A stretch of DNA of 64,000 nt, from assembly GCF_041821045.1 (NCBI RefSeq), contig NZ_JBGUAW010000002.1:310001-374000 (forward strand), written 5' to 3'. Below the pieces are notes generated by a model. The model saw nothing but the letters and a program-made list of their open reading frames with translations, was not told where the DNA came from and ran no database searches. Position numbers and translations under genes: made by a program. This stretch comes from Thiohalorhabdus sp. Cl-TMA. Lineage in GTDB: Bacteria > Pseudomonadota > Gammaproteobacteria > Thiohalorhabdales > Thiohalorhabdaceae. Shown piece by piece: positions 16,731 to 25,509 of this stretch; position 1 is the stretch's first letter, and every line of letters starts with the position of its first letter.

Positions 16731-16841
16731 ATGGATTCCACCACCAAGCGCGAGATTCTGGACAACCTCCCCATGGTGCTGGTCGCCGCCATGGCGGCCC
16801 TGGGGCTGGTGAGCGTTTTCTCCGTGGTGCTCTTCGGCTAG
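16731..16841 (+). CDS. Tiny single-helix membrane protein (36 aa)
   Basis: ATG at 16731 follows a strong AGGAGGTGCAA site. The product begins MDSTTKREILDNLPMVLVAA and has one hydrophobic helix (MVLVAAMAALGLVSVFSVVLF) after a polar amphipathic start. It is the only gene between the divergent mucR-like regulator and the GH100 pseudogene. No family is recognised. The ribosome-binding site and helix design support a real protein. Confidence 0.6.
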   Translation: MDSTTKREILDNLPMVLVAAMAALGLVSVFSVVLFG

Positions 16842-16935
16842 CCTGAAGGCGCTGTCCACGCCTAGCGGTCCAACGCCCGGAACGCCTTCGGGAGGGGGCA
16901 GGTGCGGGGAAGAGGCCTCGGGAGGGCGGAGCGCA

Positions 16936-17741
16936 TCAAGGGGCGTCGCCCTCCCGGCTGGGCGGGGGCTGGCCGGGGAGCATGGCCAGTAGGTCGGGAT
17001 CTTCCAGAAGCCGCAGGGCTAGGAGGAAGCCCGCCGCCGACCAGGTCTGGTTCAGGTTGGCATGCCGGCCCACGTAACGTCCGTACCGGCCGTCGTAGAA
17101 TTCGGCCCAGCCTTCCCAGGGCAGCCGGCTCCGGGCGGCCACGAAGGCCCACAGGAGTATCGGCCAATGCCCGCCATTCTGGTATCGCCAGGGCAGGTTC
17201 ACGGGATCGGCCCCGGTGAGCACGTACCAGTCCTTTCCCTCCACGGCGGGGAAGCAAAGCTTCATGGGCATGTCGCCCACCAAGTCCCTCCAGTGCACTT
17301 CGAAGGTCTCCATGATCCGGGCGCTCTGCCTCGGGGTGGTAAGCCCGAGCACGATGGCGAGCAGGTTGCCGACGCCACGCGCCCCACCGCCCAATCCCCG
17401 AAATCCGCCTCAAGCGTTTCCCGGCCATTCGCGTCCGTACGCACCCAGAAGCTTGCCGGCATGACCCCGGGAGCCTGATCGAAGCCTTTATCCGGCTGGT
17501 CCAGCTTCCGGATCTCGTCCACCGTTTCCAGGAAGTTGCCGACGATCCCGGTATGGCCGTCGGCCAGATGCACCAGGGCGGCCACGGTGAAATCCCGCAC
17601 GAAGCATTCCTGATAGTGGCCGGATTTCGTCTGGTGCGGCGCATAGGAGGCCGCTGCTCCAACCGGCCGGGCTCCATAGTACATCCGGGTGTCGGAGAGG
17701 AGCTGGTAGGCGGAAGCGATATCATCCGGTACCGATGGCAT
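16936..17741 (-). pseudogene. GH100 alkaline/neutral invertase, internally deleted
   Basis: Two frames each show invertase signatures. The N-terminal part (from 17741) has ECFVRDFTVAALVHLADG, GIVGNFLETVDEI and EADFGDWAVGRVA. The C-terminal part (ending 16936) has GNLLAIVLGLTTPRQSARI, DMPMKLCFPAVEGKDW and LPWRYQNGGHWPILLW. In intact GH100 enzymes these parts are separated by roughly 200 residues (the catalytic-domain middle). Here they are joined near 17380 with a change of frame. So a large internal deletion, not a multiple of three, has destroyed the enzyme. GH100 invertases split sucrose in the cytoplasm and are found in cyanobacteria, plants and some proteobacteria. Confidence 0.8.
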
Positions 17742-18228
17742 GACGCCCTCCGAAGACCGGGTGAATGGCGGGATGGGTCCCCGTTACCTGGGAGGGGCCC
17801 CTGGCTCCTGTATAGCATGCGTGTCCGGCGCTTATGCAGGAAATGGAAGGGGACCGGGGAATGAAGCTCCGACGACGCAGGCTCTGCAGCCCCGGGTTGA
17901 ACCGGAGGGCGATTTTTGCACAATGGGATGGTTAGCATGCCCATCATGCGGTTTTCTCCCGCATGTCATCAGATAGCCTTCTCTTGGTCGTGACGCCCGG
18001 GCCGTTGCCGATCAGCGGCGGCTGGCGCCGGCACGCAGACGGCCTCCGACACCGGAGCGGATACCCGCTTCGATAAAGCGCCAACCGTACTACCGCGGCG
18101 TTTTTCGTCCGGTTCCGGAGATGGAAGGATGCAGGCCGTTGCCGGCGTCCGCATGTCTGCCGGGGCTGTTCCGGGCCGTTCACGCCTGACCGAGATCCAA
18201 TTGCCCAATGCGAAAGAAGGAGGGTCCC
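17742..18228. other. Intergenic region upstream of alcohol dehydrogenase
   Basis: A 487-base gap with no supported gene. It contains one small hairpin (CATGCGG / CCGCATG, 17945-17965) without a T-run. Promoters for the flanking divergent genes are presumably here. Confidence 0.35.
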
Positions 18229-19239
18229 ATGTCCATGAAAGTGGCCCAGGTCCGAGAGCCCGGCGCCGCCTTCGAGGTGGTGGAGCGGGAGATCCCCGAG
18301 CCGGGAGCGGGCCAGGTGCGCCTGAAAGTGGAGGCCTGCGGAATCTGCCACAGCGACGCTTTCACCAAGGATGGCGCCTTTCCCGGCATCGATTATCCCC
18401 GGGTTCCGGGGCACGAGGTGACCGGCCGGGTGGATCAGGTCGGATCCGGCGTGCAGAGCTGGAGCAACGGCCAGCGCGCGGCCGTGGGCTGGCACGGCGG
18501 CCATTGCGGCCAGTGCGACCGTTGCCGGGCCGGTGATTTCATTACTTGCCGCAACGCCCAGATTTCCGGAATCAGCTACGACGGTGGCTATGCCGAGTAC
18601 ATGATCGCCCCCGAGGAGGCCCTCGTCTCCATGCCGCAGGAGCTCGACTCGGTGGCCGCCGCGCCTCTGCTTTGCGCCGGCATTACCACCTACAACGCCC
18701 TGCGGCATAGCGGTGCCGATGCCGGCGATGTGGTCGCCGTGCAGGGCGTGGGCGGTCTCGGCCACCTGGGTATCCAGTACGCTCGGCGGATGGGCTACCA
18801 CACCGTGGCCCTGTCCAACGGCACGGAAAAGCGCGATCTGGCCCTGGAGCTCGGCGCCCACCGCTACGTGGATGCCAAGAGTGAGGATGTCAACGCGGTG
18901 CTGCAGGAGCTCGGCGGCGCCAAGGTGATTCTGGCCACCGCCCCCAGCGCCGACGCCATGACCAGCGTGGTGGACGGTCTGGGCGTGGATGGCGAGCTCA
19001 TCGCGGTGGGGGCCACCCCCGAGCCGATCCAGGTGAGCCCGTTCCAGCTGATCATGGCCCGGCGCACTGTATCCGGATGGGCCAGCGGCACGCCCAAGCA
19101 GGCGGAGGACACCCTGGCCTTCAGCCGCCTCGCCGACATCCAGGCGCGGATCGAGACCTATCCGCTCGACCGGGTGAATGAGGCCTATGACCGGATGATC
19201 AACAACGAGGCGCGCTTCCGGGTGGTCCTGACCATGTAG
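18229..19239 (+). CDS. Zinc-dependent alcohol dehydrogenase
   Basis: 336 residues, medium-chain dehydrogenase/reductase. Catalytic zinc ligands are the Cys of ACGICHSD (about residue 37) and the His/Glu of GHEV. The structural zinc lobe is CGQCDRCRAGDFITC. The NAD(P) site is the Rossmann turn VQGVGGLGHLGIQYA. It resembles AdhA/propanol-preferring-type enzymes. ATG 18229 follows AAGGAGGG; the upstream ATG at 18208 is not needed. The actual alcohol or aldehyde substrate cannot be read. A terminator follows 68 bases after the stop. Confidence 0.92.
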   Translation: MSMKVAQVREPGAAFEVVEREIPEPGAGQVRLKVEACGICHSDAFTKDGAFPGIDYPRVPGHEVTGRVDQVGSGVQSWSNGQRAAVGWHGGHCGQCDRCRAGDFITCRNAQISGISYDGGYAEYMIAPEEALVSMPQELDSVAAAPLLCAGITTYNALRHSGADAGDVVAVQGVGGLGHLGIQYARRMGYHTVALSNGTEKRDLALELGAHRYVDAKSEDVNAVLQELGGAKVILATAPSADAMTSVVDGLGVDGELIAVGATPEPIQVSPFQLIMARRTVSGWASGTPKQAEDTLAFSRLADIQARIETYPLDRVNEAYDRMINNEARFRVVLTM

Positions 19240-19306
19240 GAAGCCGGGATTCCGTGCAGGCGGGAAGGTTGGCTCCGGGTGGATACGAGGCCCGGATCGA
19301 CCGGAA

Positions 19307-19340
19307 AGCATATGGGGGCCGTGCGGCCCCCATGCTTTTT
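19307..19340 (+). terminator. Terminator of the alcohol dehydrogenase gene
   Basis: A stem of AGCAT-A-TGGGGGCC with GGCCCCCATGCT (one bulged base) and loop GTGC is followed by TTTTT. Confidence 0.88.
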
Positions 19341-19345
19341 CTATC

Positions 19346-19561
19346 CTATGCTTTCCCTTTTCCGGGATGGAGGTCTGTTTCGGCGATAACCCGGGCGTCC
19401 GGACGCTGGAGCTGGATTTCCTTCAATGCCACCAGGGCGGAGCCGAAATCCGCATACGCCGGACTCAAGGCCTCCGCGAGCACGCGACGGCCATCCTCCG
19501 CATGCCGATCCACTCCTACCCAGTAGCGCACGGGCAGCCCGTCGGCGGGTGCGTCCTCCAT
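19346..19561 (-). CDS. Hypothetical protein (71 aa)
   Basis: ATG at 19561 follows GGAGGTAACGAGCC. The product (RYWVGVDRHAEDGRRVLAEA, then LVALKEIQLQRPDARV) looks like a small soluble alpha/beta protein. No family is assigned. It is convergent with the alcohol dehydrogenase and shares the intervening terminator region. Confidence 0.6.
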   Translation of the reverse strand: MEDAPADGLPVRYWVGVDRHAEDGRRVLAEALSPAYADFGSALVALKEIQLQRPDARVIAETDLHPGKGKA

Positions 19562-19649
19562 GGCTCGTTACCTCCGGTGTCCTAGCGGGCGCAGGAGTGT
19601 CATACTCCCGCAATTGCTTTGAAGAATCCTGTAGCGGCCTGGACCGGGC

Positions 19650-19835
19650 TCAATAGGGGTCTACTTCGACCACCCGGTGGTTCCATTCCTGCCGGGCTCC
19701 ATCGTGACCCATGCCCATGGGACCGAAGGCGTCACAGGTCTCGCAGGCCACGGCGCAGAACCCCTCGTCGATGTCCAGGATCTCCAGGTCCGTGCCGCCG
19801 CAGAATGGGCAAGGCTTCAGGTCTTCGTCCATCAT
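19650..19835 (-). CDS. Lar-like zinc-ribbon protein (61 aa)
   Basis: The sequence begins MMDEDLKPCPFCGGTDLEIL, continues with ACETCDAFGPMGMG and ends EWNHR. This is the pattern of the Lar restriction-alleviation family: two CxxC knuckles and a terminal WN-R. Lar-type proteins are mostly known from prophages, where they modulate type I restriction, but many chromosomal relatives have unknown roles. A GGAGG site precedes the double ATG (19835/19832). No prophage or restriction genes are nearby, so the functional call is only by family. Confidence 0.7.
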   Translation of the reverse strand: MMDEDLKPCPFCGGTDLEILDIDEGFCAVACETCDAFGPMGMGHDGARQEWNHRVVEVDPY

Positions 19836-20127
19836 TCGGTCCTCCGAAGGGCAAAGGCCGCAAGTAGGGCGGCTGTATCGCGGAAGGCGGGCCGGATCTC
19901 CGCAGGGGAGCACGGCATGCTCCCGGAGCCCGGGGCCGCCGGGCATGCTTCCGGCTCGTGGGGCCGATGGCACATCCAAGGATGGGCGTTCGACTCGCCC
20001 CTATGATAGGAAAGACGGGGACTGGGCGCACTACAGTCCCGTACCGGCATAGATGGAATCGGGCGGCCGGTACCCGCCGCCCCGTTCCGCAAGCGCTCCT
20101 TCGTCCGATAGGAACCCCCGGATCCCC

Positions 20128-22206
20128 ATGGATACCCCCGATCTCAAGCAGCCCCAATTCTACATCAATCGCCTGCTGTCGCTCCTGGCCTTCAACCGCC
20201 GGGTGCTGGAGCAGGCCAAGGACCCGGCCACGCCGCTGCTGGAGCGGCTAAAGTTCCTCTGCATCTCCTCCACCAACCTGGACGAATTCTTCGAGATCCG
20301 GGTTGCCGGGCTCAAGCAGCGCATCGAGCTGGGCGTGACCCAGGTGGGCCCCGACAACCGGACCCCGGCGGAGGTGATGGACGCCATCAGCAGCGAGGCC
20401 CACGAGCTGGTGGAGGAGCAGTACCGCGTCCTCAACGAGGTCCTGGTCCCCGCCCTGGAGGGCGAGGGGATCCGCTTCATCCGGCGCGGCTCCTGGACCG
20501 GGGAGCAGCGGTCCTGGCTCCACCGCTATTTCCGGGAGAAGCTGCTGCCGATCCTGTCGCCCCTGGGCCTGGATCCGGCTCACCCCTTCCCGCGCATCCT
20601 CAACAAGTCGCTGAACTTCATCGTCAGCCTGCAGGGCCGGGATGCCTTCGGCCGCAGCGGCGGCGTCGCCGTGGTGCAGGCGCCGCGGGCGCTGCCGCGG
20701 CTGATCCAGCTGCCCTCCGACGAGACGGGCAGCGGGGCCTACGACTTCGTCTTCCTGTCCTCCATCATCCACGCCTTCGTGGATGAGCTGTTCCCGGGCA
20801 TGACCGTGACAGGCTGTTATCAGTTCCGGGTAACCCGGAATTCCGACCTGTTCGTGGACGAGGAGGAGATCGACGACCTGCGCCGGGCCCTGGAGGGCGA
20901 GCTGCCGCAGCGGCGCTACGGTGCCGGGGTGCGCCTGGAGGTGGCGGACAACTGTCCCGACGACATGGGCGATTACCTCCTGGAGGAGTTCCACCTGGGC
21001 CGCGAGGACTTCTATCGGGTCAACGGTCCGGTGAACCTCAATCGCCTGCTGGCCATTCCCGACCTGGTTAACCGTCCCGACCTCAAGTACACCGGGTTCA
21101 CCCCGGGGCTGCCGCAGCCCATCGCCTACCAGCCGGATCTGTTCGCGGTCCTCCGCGAGCAGGACATCCTCCTGCACCACCCCTTCGAGTCCTTCACCCC
21201 GGTGGTGGACTTCCTCCGGCAGGCCGCCAAGGATCCCCACGTGCTGGCCATCAAGCAGACCCTCTACCGCACCGGGCCGGAATCCGCGGTGGTGGACGCC
21301 CTGGTGCAGGCCGCCCGGGCGGGCAAGGAGGTGACGGTGGTGGTGGAGCTGCGCGCCCGCTTCGACGAGGAGGCCAACATCGCCCTGGCCAACCGGCTCC
21401 AGGAGGCGGGCGCGCACGTTGTGTACGGCGTGGTGGGCTACAAGACCCACGCCAAGATGATCCTGGTGGTCCGCCGGGAAGGCGGGCGACTGCGCCAGTA
21501 CGTGCACCTGGGTACGGGCAATTACCATCCACGCACCGCCCGGCTCTATACCGACTACGGCCTGTTCACCACCGATCCCGGCATCGGCGAGGACGTACAC
21601 AAGGTTTTCCTGCAGCTCACCAGCCTGGGCCGGGCCTCCGACCTGCAGTCGCTGCTCCAGTCGCCGTTCACGCTGCACGATGCCATGCGCGAAAAAGTGC
21701 AGCGGGAACGGGACAACGCCGAGGCCGGGCAGCCGGGCCGCATTATCATCAAGGTCAACTCCCTGGTGGAGCCCAAGCTCATCCGCGACCTGTACGCCGC
21801 CTCCATGGCGGGGGTGCAGATCGACCTTGTGGTGCGCGGCATGTGCTGCTTGCGGCCCGGCGTGGAGGGGATCTCCGAGAACATCCGGGTGCGCTCGGTG
21901 GTAGGCCGGTTCCTGGAGCACACGCGCATCTACTACTTCGAGAACGGTGGCAGCCCGGAGCTGTACGGCTCCAGTGCCGACTGGATGGAACGGAACTTCT
22001 TTCGGCGGGTGGAGGTGGCTTTCCCCATCCGGGACCCGCGGCTCCGCATACGCCTCCTGCGCGAGCTCGACGCCTATCTGCGGGACAATACCCAGGCATG
22101 GCTGCTGGACAGCGACGGCCAGTACCGGCGGGCTGAGCCGGCGGCGGGCGAGGCGCCCTTTTCCGCCCAGCAGGCCCTGCTCGAGGAGCTCGCCGAAGAG
22201 ATGTAG
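20128..22206 (+). CDS. ppk1: Polyphosphate kinase 1
   Basis: 692 residues, full length for PPK1. It makes polyphosphate from ATP through a phosphohistidine. Visible features: N-terminal FYINRLLSLLAFNRRVLEQA, the catalytic-domain segments LAIKQTLYRTG and YKTHAKMILVVRREGG (active-site His), HLGTGNYHPRTARLYTDYGL, and the second His region (IYYFENGGSPELYGSSADWM). ATG at 20128 is chosen by family N-terminus; the ribosome-binding site is weak. It faces ppx and sixA, giving a polyphosphate synthesis/degradation locus. Confidence 0.96.
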   Translation: MDTPDLKQPQFYINRLLSLLAFNRRVLEQAKDPATPLLERLKFLCISSTNLDEFFEIRVAGLKQRIELGVTQVGPDNRTPAEVMDAISSEAHELVEEQYRVLNEVLVPALEGEGIRFIRRGSWTGEQRSWLHRYFREKLLPILSPLGLDPAHPFPRILNKSLNFIVSLQGRDAFGRSGGVAVVQAPRALPRLIQLPSDETGSGAYDFVFLSSIIHAFVDELFPGMTVTGCYQFRVTRNSDLFVDEEEIDDLRRALEGELPQRRYGAGVRLEVADNCPDDMGDYLLEEFHLGREDFYRVNGPVNLNRLLAIPDLVNRPDLKYTGFTPGLPQPIAYQPDLFAVLREQDILLHHPFESFTPVVDFLRQAAKDPHVLAIKQTLYRTGPESAVVDALVQAARAGKEVTVVVELRARFDEEANIALANRLQEAGAHVVYGVVGYKTHAKMILVVRREGGRLRQYVHLGTGNYHPRTARLYTDYGLFTTDPGIGEDVHKVFLQLTSLGRASDLQSLLQSPFTLHDAMREKVQRERDNAEAGQPGRIIIKVNSLVEPKLIRDLYAASMAGVQIDLVVRGMCCLRPGVEGISENIRVRSVVGRFLEHTRIYYFENGGSPELYGSSADWMERNFFRRVEVAFPIRDPRLRIRLLRELDAYLRDNTQAWLLDSDGQYRRAEPAAGEAPFSAQQALLEELAEEM

Positions 22207-22256
22207 GCGGTAGCACACGGCGCCGGTCGGGGGGGGTGCCCGCCGGGCGAGCGGTG

Positions 22257-23759
22257 TCATTCGAGCTTGAGCGTGAAACCGGCGGCCTTCAGGAAATTCG
22301 CTTCCTCCTCCAGGTCCGCCCGGGTCAGGGGGTGCTCCTCCAGCCAGCCATCCGGAAAGGCGAGCCGCAGCTTGTCCTCGCGGGCGCGCAGCGTCATCTC
22401 CGGCAGAGGAACCGGGCGCCGGTTGCGGTGGAGCACCACCGAAAGCCGCAGGAGCACCGCAAGCCGCCGCGCGCTTGCGGACCACCGCTTGGGGAGCTCC
22501 TTGAAGGGGGCGGACGGGAACTTGCGGCGGTGGGAGCGGATTAGGGCGGACAAGAGGTCCTGCTCCTCGCGGGTGAAGCCCAGGATGTCGGCATTGTCCG
22601 CGATATAGGCGCCGTGCTTGTGGTAGCCGCTGTGGGCGATGTCCAGGCCGATCTCGTGGAGCCGGGCCGCCCAGCGGAGGTAGGGCCCGGACCATTCCGG
22701 GTCCATGTCCCAGTCCGGTCCGGCCTGCTCCAGGAGGTAGCGGGCGGTTTCCGCCACCCGATCCGCCTGGGCGGCATCCGCGTGATAGCGCTCGGCCAGG
22801 GCGGCCACGCTGGTCTCGCGAACGTCCTCGTGCCGGATCCGGCCCACCAGATCGTGCAGCAGGCCCTCGCGCAGGGCGCCCTCCGCGGCATCCATGCGCT
22901 CCATGCCCAGCTCCTCTAAGGCGGCCAGCAGGATCGCCACCCCGCCCACGAACACCGGGGCGCGGTCCGCACCCAGGCCCTTGAGGTCCACCTTGTCCAC
23001 GTGCCCCGCCTTGATCAGCGCCTCCCGCAGCGTTTCCAGGCCGGACCGGGTGATGGCGCCCTCGGTCCAGCCGGCGGCGGCCAGCACCTTGGCCGCCGAG
23101 CGGATGGTGCCGGAGGCGCCCACAGCCTCCGCCCAGCCCAGCTCGCGGAAGGTTTCCCCGCAGGGCTCCAGCTCCTGGCGGGCGGCCGTCAGCGCGCTCT
23201 GGAAGCGCTTGGCGGTGATCCGTCCGTCGGGGAAGTGCTCCCGGGTCAGGGAAACGCAGCCCATGTACAGGCTTTCCATGCGTCGGGGCGTGAAGCCGTC
23301 GCCGACGATCAGCTCCGTGGAGCCCCCGCCGATGTCCATGACCAGCCGCCGGTCCTCGGGCGACACCGCGAGGCTGTGGGCCACCCCCAGATAGATCAGG
23401 CGCGCCTCCTCCATCCCGGAAACGATCTCCACCGGATGGCCGAGCGCTGATTCGGCCTGCTCCAGAAAGTCGTCGGCCCTGCGGACCCGGCGCAGGGTGT
23501 TGGTGCCGACGATCCGCACGCGGTCGTCGGGGAGGCCGCTCAGGCGCTGACCGAAGCGGGTGAGGCAGGCCAGGGCGTGCTCCCGCACCTCCGGATCCAG
23601 GGTGCGGTCGGGCCGGAGGCCGCCCGCCAGCCGCACCATCTCCTTGAGCCGGTCCATGACCTTGAGCTCTCCGGGGCTGAGCTGGGCGACGATCAGGTGG
23701 AAGCTGTTGGAGCCGAGGTCGACGGCGGCGACGGTCTGGGGAGCGTTCTCGGAGGACAA
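22257..23759 (-). CDS. ppx: Exopolyphosphatase (Ppx/GppA family)
   Basis: 500 residues. The N-terminal ASKHA phosphate-binding motif AAVDLGSNSFHLIVAQ and the second loop VMDIGGGSTELIVGDGF are clear. A C-terminal HD-type region follows (ARLHEIGLDIAHSGYHKHGA), as in long Ppx proteins. It removes terminal phosphate from polyphosphate or pppGpp. The start is taken as TTG 23759, with GAGGGAACC just before it, because the family sequence begins within ten residues. A longer frame would run through sixA. It lies 14 bases downstream of sixA. Confidence 0.93.
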   Translation of the reverse strand: MSSENAPQTVAAVDLGSNSFHLIVAQLSPGELKVMDRLKEMVRLAGGLRPDRTLDPEVREHALACLTRFGQRLSGLPDDRVRIVGTNTLRRVRRADDFLEQAESALGHPVEIVSGMEEARLIYLGVAHSLAVSPEDRRLVMDIGGGSTELIVGDGFTPRRMESLYMGCVSLTREHFPDGRITAKRFQSALTAARQELEPCGETFRELGWAEAVGASGTIRSAAKVLAAAGWTEGAITRSGLETLREALIKAGHVDKVDLKGLGADRAPVFVGGVAILLAALEELGMERMDAAEGALREGLLHDLVGRIRHEDVRETSVAALAERYHADAAQADRVAETARYLLEQAGPDWDMDPEWSGPYLRWAARLHEIGLDIAHSGYHKHGAYIADNADILGFTREEQDLLSALIRSHRRKFPSAPFKELPKRWSASARRLAVLLRLSVVLHRNRRPVPLPEMTLRAREDKLRLAFPDGWLEEHPLTRADLEEEANFLKAAGFTLKLE

Positions 23760-23773
23760 GGTTCCCTCGGGCG

Positions 23774-24277
23774 TTAGGGCTTTCCCGCCAGGGCCCGGGC
23801 CTGGGCGGTGGTGAGGGCCCAGTTGAGCCTGCCGGTGCCGGGCTCTGCGTTGTCGGGTACCGACAGCATACAGCATCCGCCCTTTTCGAAATGGAAAAAG
23901 GTCCAGTCCACGCCGGCCACGGACAGGCTCAGCAGGTGCCCGAGGTCGGGCTCGTGGCCCACCAGCACGATGATCTCGTTGGGCGGGGTCTGCCACAGCC
24001 ATCCCAGCTGGTCCTGGGGGCGCCGTCCCGGGGCCAGGACGTCGGTGCGGATGAAGGCGGGGTCGTTGAAGACGCGGGCGATGGTCTGCGCGCTCTGAAC
24101 CGCACGCTTCGCCGGGCTGGAAGCGATCAGGTGGACCCGGGAAACCTGGGTATGCAGGCCCCGGGCGACGGTCTCCACCTCGCGAACGCCCTCGGGAGTC
24201 AGCTCCCGGTTGGCGTCCGAGCCGTCGGCGGCCACGTCTTCGGCGGTTCCATGGCGGATGAGGATGACGGATTTCAT
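23774..24277 (-). CDS. sixA: Phosphohistidine phosphatase SixA
   Basis: 167 residues, histidine phosphatase superfamily. The catalytic RHG motif is in VILIRHGTAED, with the second Arg in SSPAKRAVQSA and the second His in VLVGHEPDLG. SixA removes phosphate from phosphohistidine in phosphorelay or PTS proteins. It precedes ppx by 14 bases on the same strand, so the two are probably one operon. Length is typical. Confidence 0.93.
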   Translation of the reverse strand: MKSVILIRHGTAEDVAADGSDANRELTPEGVREVETVARGLHTQVSRVHLIASSPAKRAVQSAQTIARVFNDPAFIRTDVLAPGRRPQDQLGWLWQTPPNEIIVLVGHEPDLGHLLSLSVAGVDWTFFHFEKGGCCMLSVPDNAEPGTGRLNWALTTAQARALAGKP

Positions 24278-24462
24278 GGCAGCTCCCCGGCGTTTGCAGG
24301 AAGGTCTATTCCGGCATTATGGGCGACCCCGGAGGCCTTAGAAATGCTGAATGCCTAGGGGTCCGCCCTCAGGACGCGGGGCGGCGCCCAAGGGAAGCCG
24401 GTCGGTGACCCTTTGCGTTCATGACCCGAGGCGCGGAAAAAGCGCGGTCGGTCTTCCGGCGG

Positions 24463-25464
24463 TCAGAGGGACAGGGTCAGGAGCAAAAAACCGCCGGTAA
24501 TCGCGGCGAAGAAGCCCATCAACAGGGCCAGCCTGTAGTAGTGCCAGGCCACCTGCCGCATTCCTCCCCTGAAGACCATGAGCTCCGGGCAGTCGCGCCG
24601 GGCGGAGAAAAACTTCGCCGGCCACCCGGCGACCTCGCCGGTGAGCACTTTCAACGCGGCCAAGCGGTCATCGGAGGTGTGCGCGTTCCTCCCGCCCCGG
24701 CCCACGCCCAGGCGAATGCCATGAAGGGCGGCGGGGTCGGGATTCCGCCACCTGCTCAGGATCTGCTGGACTCCGGCATTCGACGCCCGTTCCTCGTCGT
24801 CGGCCACCGTCAAGGGGCCCATGACGATCGCGGTGCCCGGCTCCAGGCATTCCTCCACGACCCACACGAGGCCCTTGAGCTCGTGGCGCTCTACGAGCTC
24901 CCGCAGGTAGGCGGGTACCCGTCTGCCCCCCGTGAGCTTCCAGAGACCCGGCCAGAGTAGCCAAGCCTTCTTCCTGGATACGGGGATGGAGGCGGTGCCC
25001 AGGTCCACCAGGGCGCGGCCCGTTTCGTCCCCCAGCCAGGCGGGAATCTCGCTTTGGCCTACCCAGGAGGGAGCCGGGCCCCGACTGCTCGTGGATTCGT
25101 CGAATCGGACCCGCTCAATCTTCGCGTGGTACCAAAGGCAGGACCGCCCGCTGAAAGGGGCGGTAAGGGGGGCCTCCTGCAGCGGTTGCAGGACCCCTTG
25201 AATGCGCAGAATGCCTTCCTCCGCGTCATTGGCGGAGACGAGCCGCGCACCGCGGATGCCGCGCAGCTCCCGGAGCCAGTGGTAGATGAGATACAGGAAG
25301 ACCAGGGTGGAGAGGCCGAATAGCGGCACCCCCAGATAGAAGACCCAGTCCCCATAGCCCTTCTCCGGGCTTTGCGCCCATGGGCATTTCCTCTCCAGAG
25401 GGTCCCTTGCTTGGGCCGCAAAGGATACCTGCTCGGCTTGCCGGATGCCATGACAGGCGGACAA
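24463..25464 (-). CDS. GIDE-domain-like membrane protein
   Basis: 333 residues. A membrane helix near residues 42-65 (VFYLGVPLFGLSTLVFLYLI) is followed by a GIDE-type domain (GILRIQGVLQPL, APFSGRSCLWYHAKIERVRF) and ends with a C-terminal helix (LALLMGFFAAITGGFLLLT). GIDE domains are shared with a eukaryotic membrane E3 ligase, but prokaryotic members lack the RING finger, as here; their role is unknown. The ATG at 25464 is the first in frame, but the first 35 residues look poorly conserved, so the true start may be later. Confidence 0.65.
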   Translation of the reverse strand: MSACHGIRQAEQVSFAAQARDPLERKCPWAQSPEKGYGDWVFYLGVPLFGLSTLVFLYLIYHWLRELRGIRGARLVSANDAEEGILRIQGVLQPLQEAPLTAPFSGRSCLWYHAKIERVRFDESTSSRGPAPSWVGQSEIPAWLGDETGRALVDLGTASIPVSRKKAWLLWPGLWKLTGGRRVPAYLRELVERHELKGLVWVVEECLEPGTAIVMGPLTVADDEERASNAGVQQILSRWRNPDPAALHGIRLGVGRGGRNAHTSDDRLAALKVLTGEVAGWPAKFFSARRDCPELMVFRGGMRQVAWHYYRLALLMGFFAAITGGFLLLTLSL

Positions 25465-25509
25465 GCTTCCCCGCCTACGAAGCGGGTCCGCGAGTGCTTT
25501 CCGGGAGGC

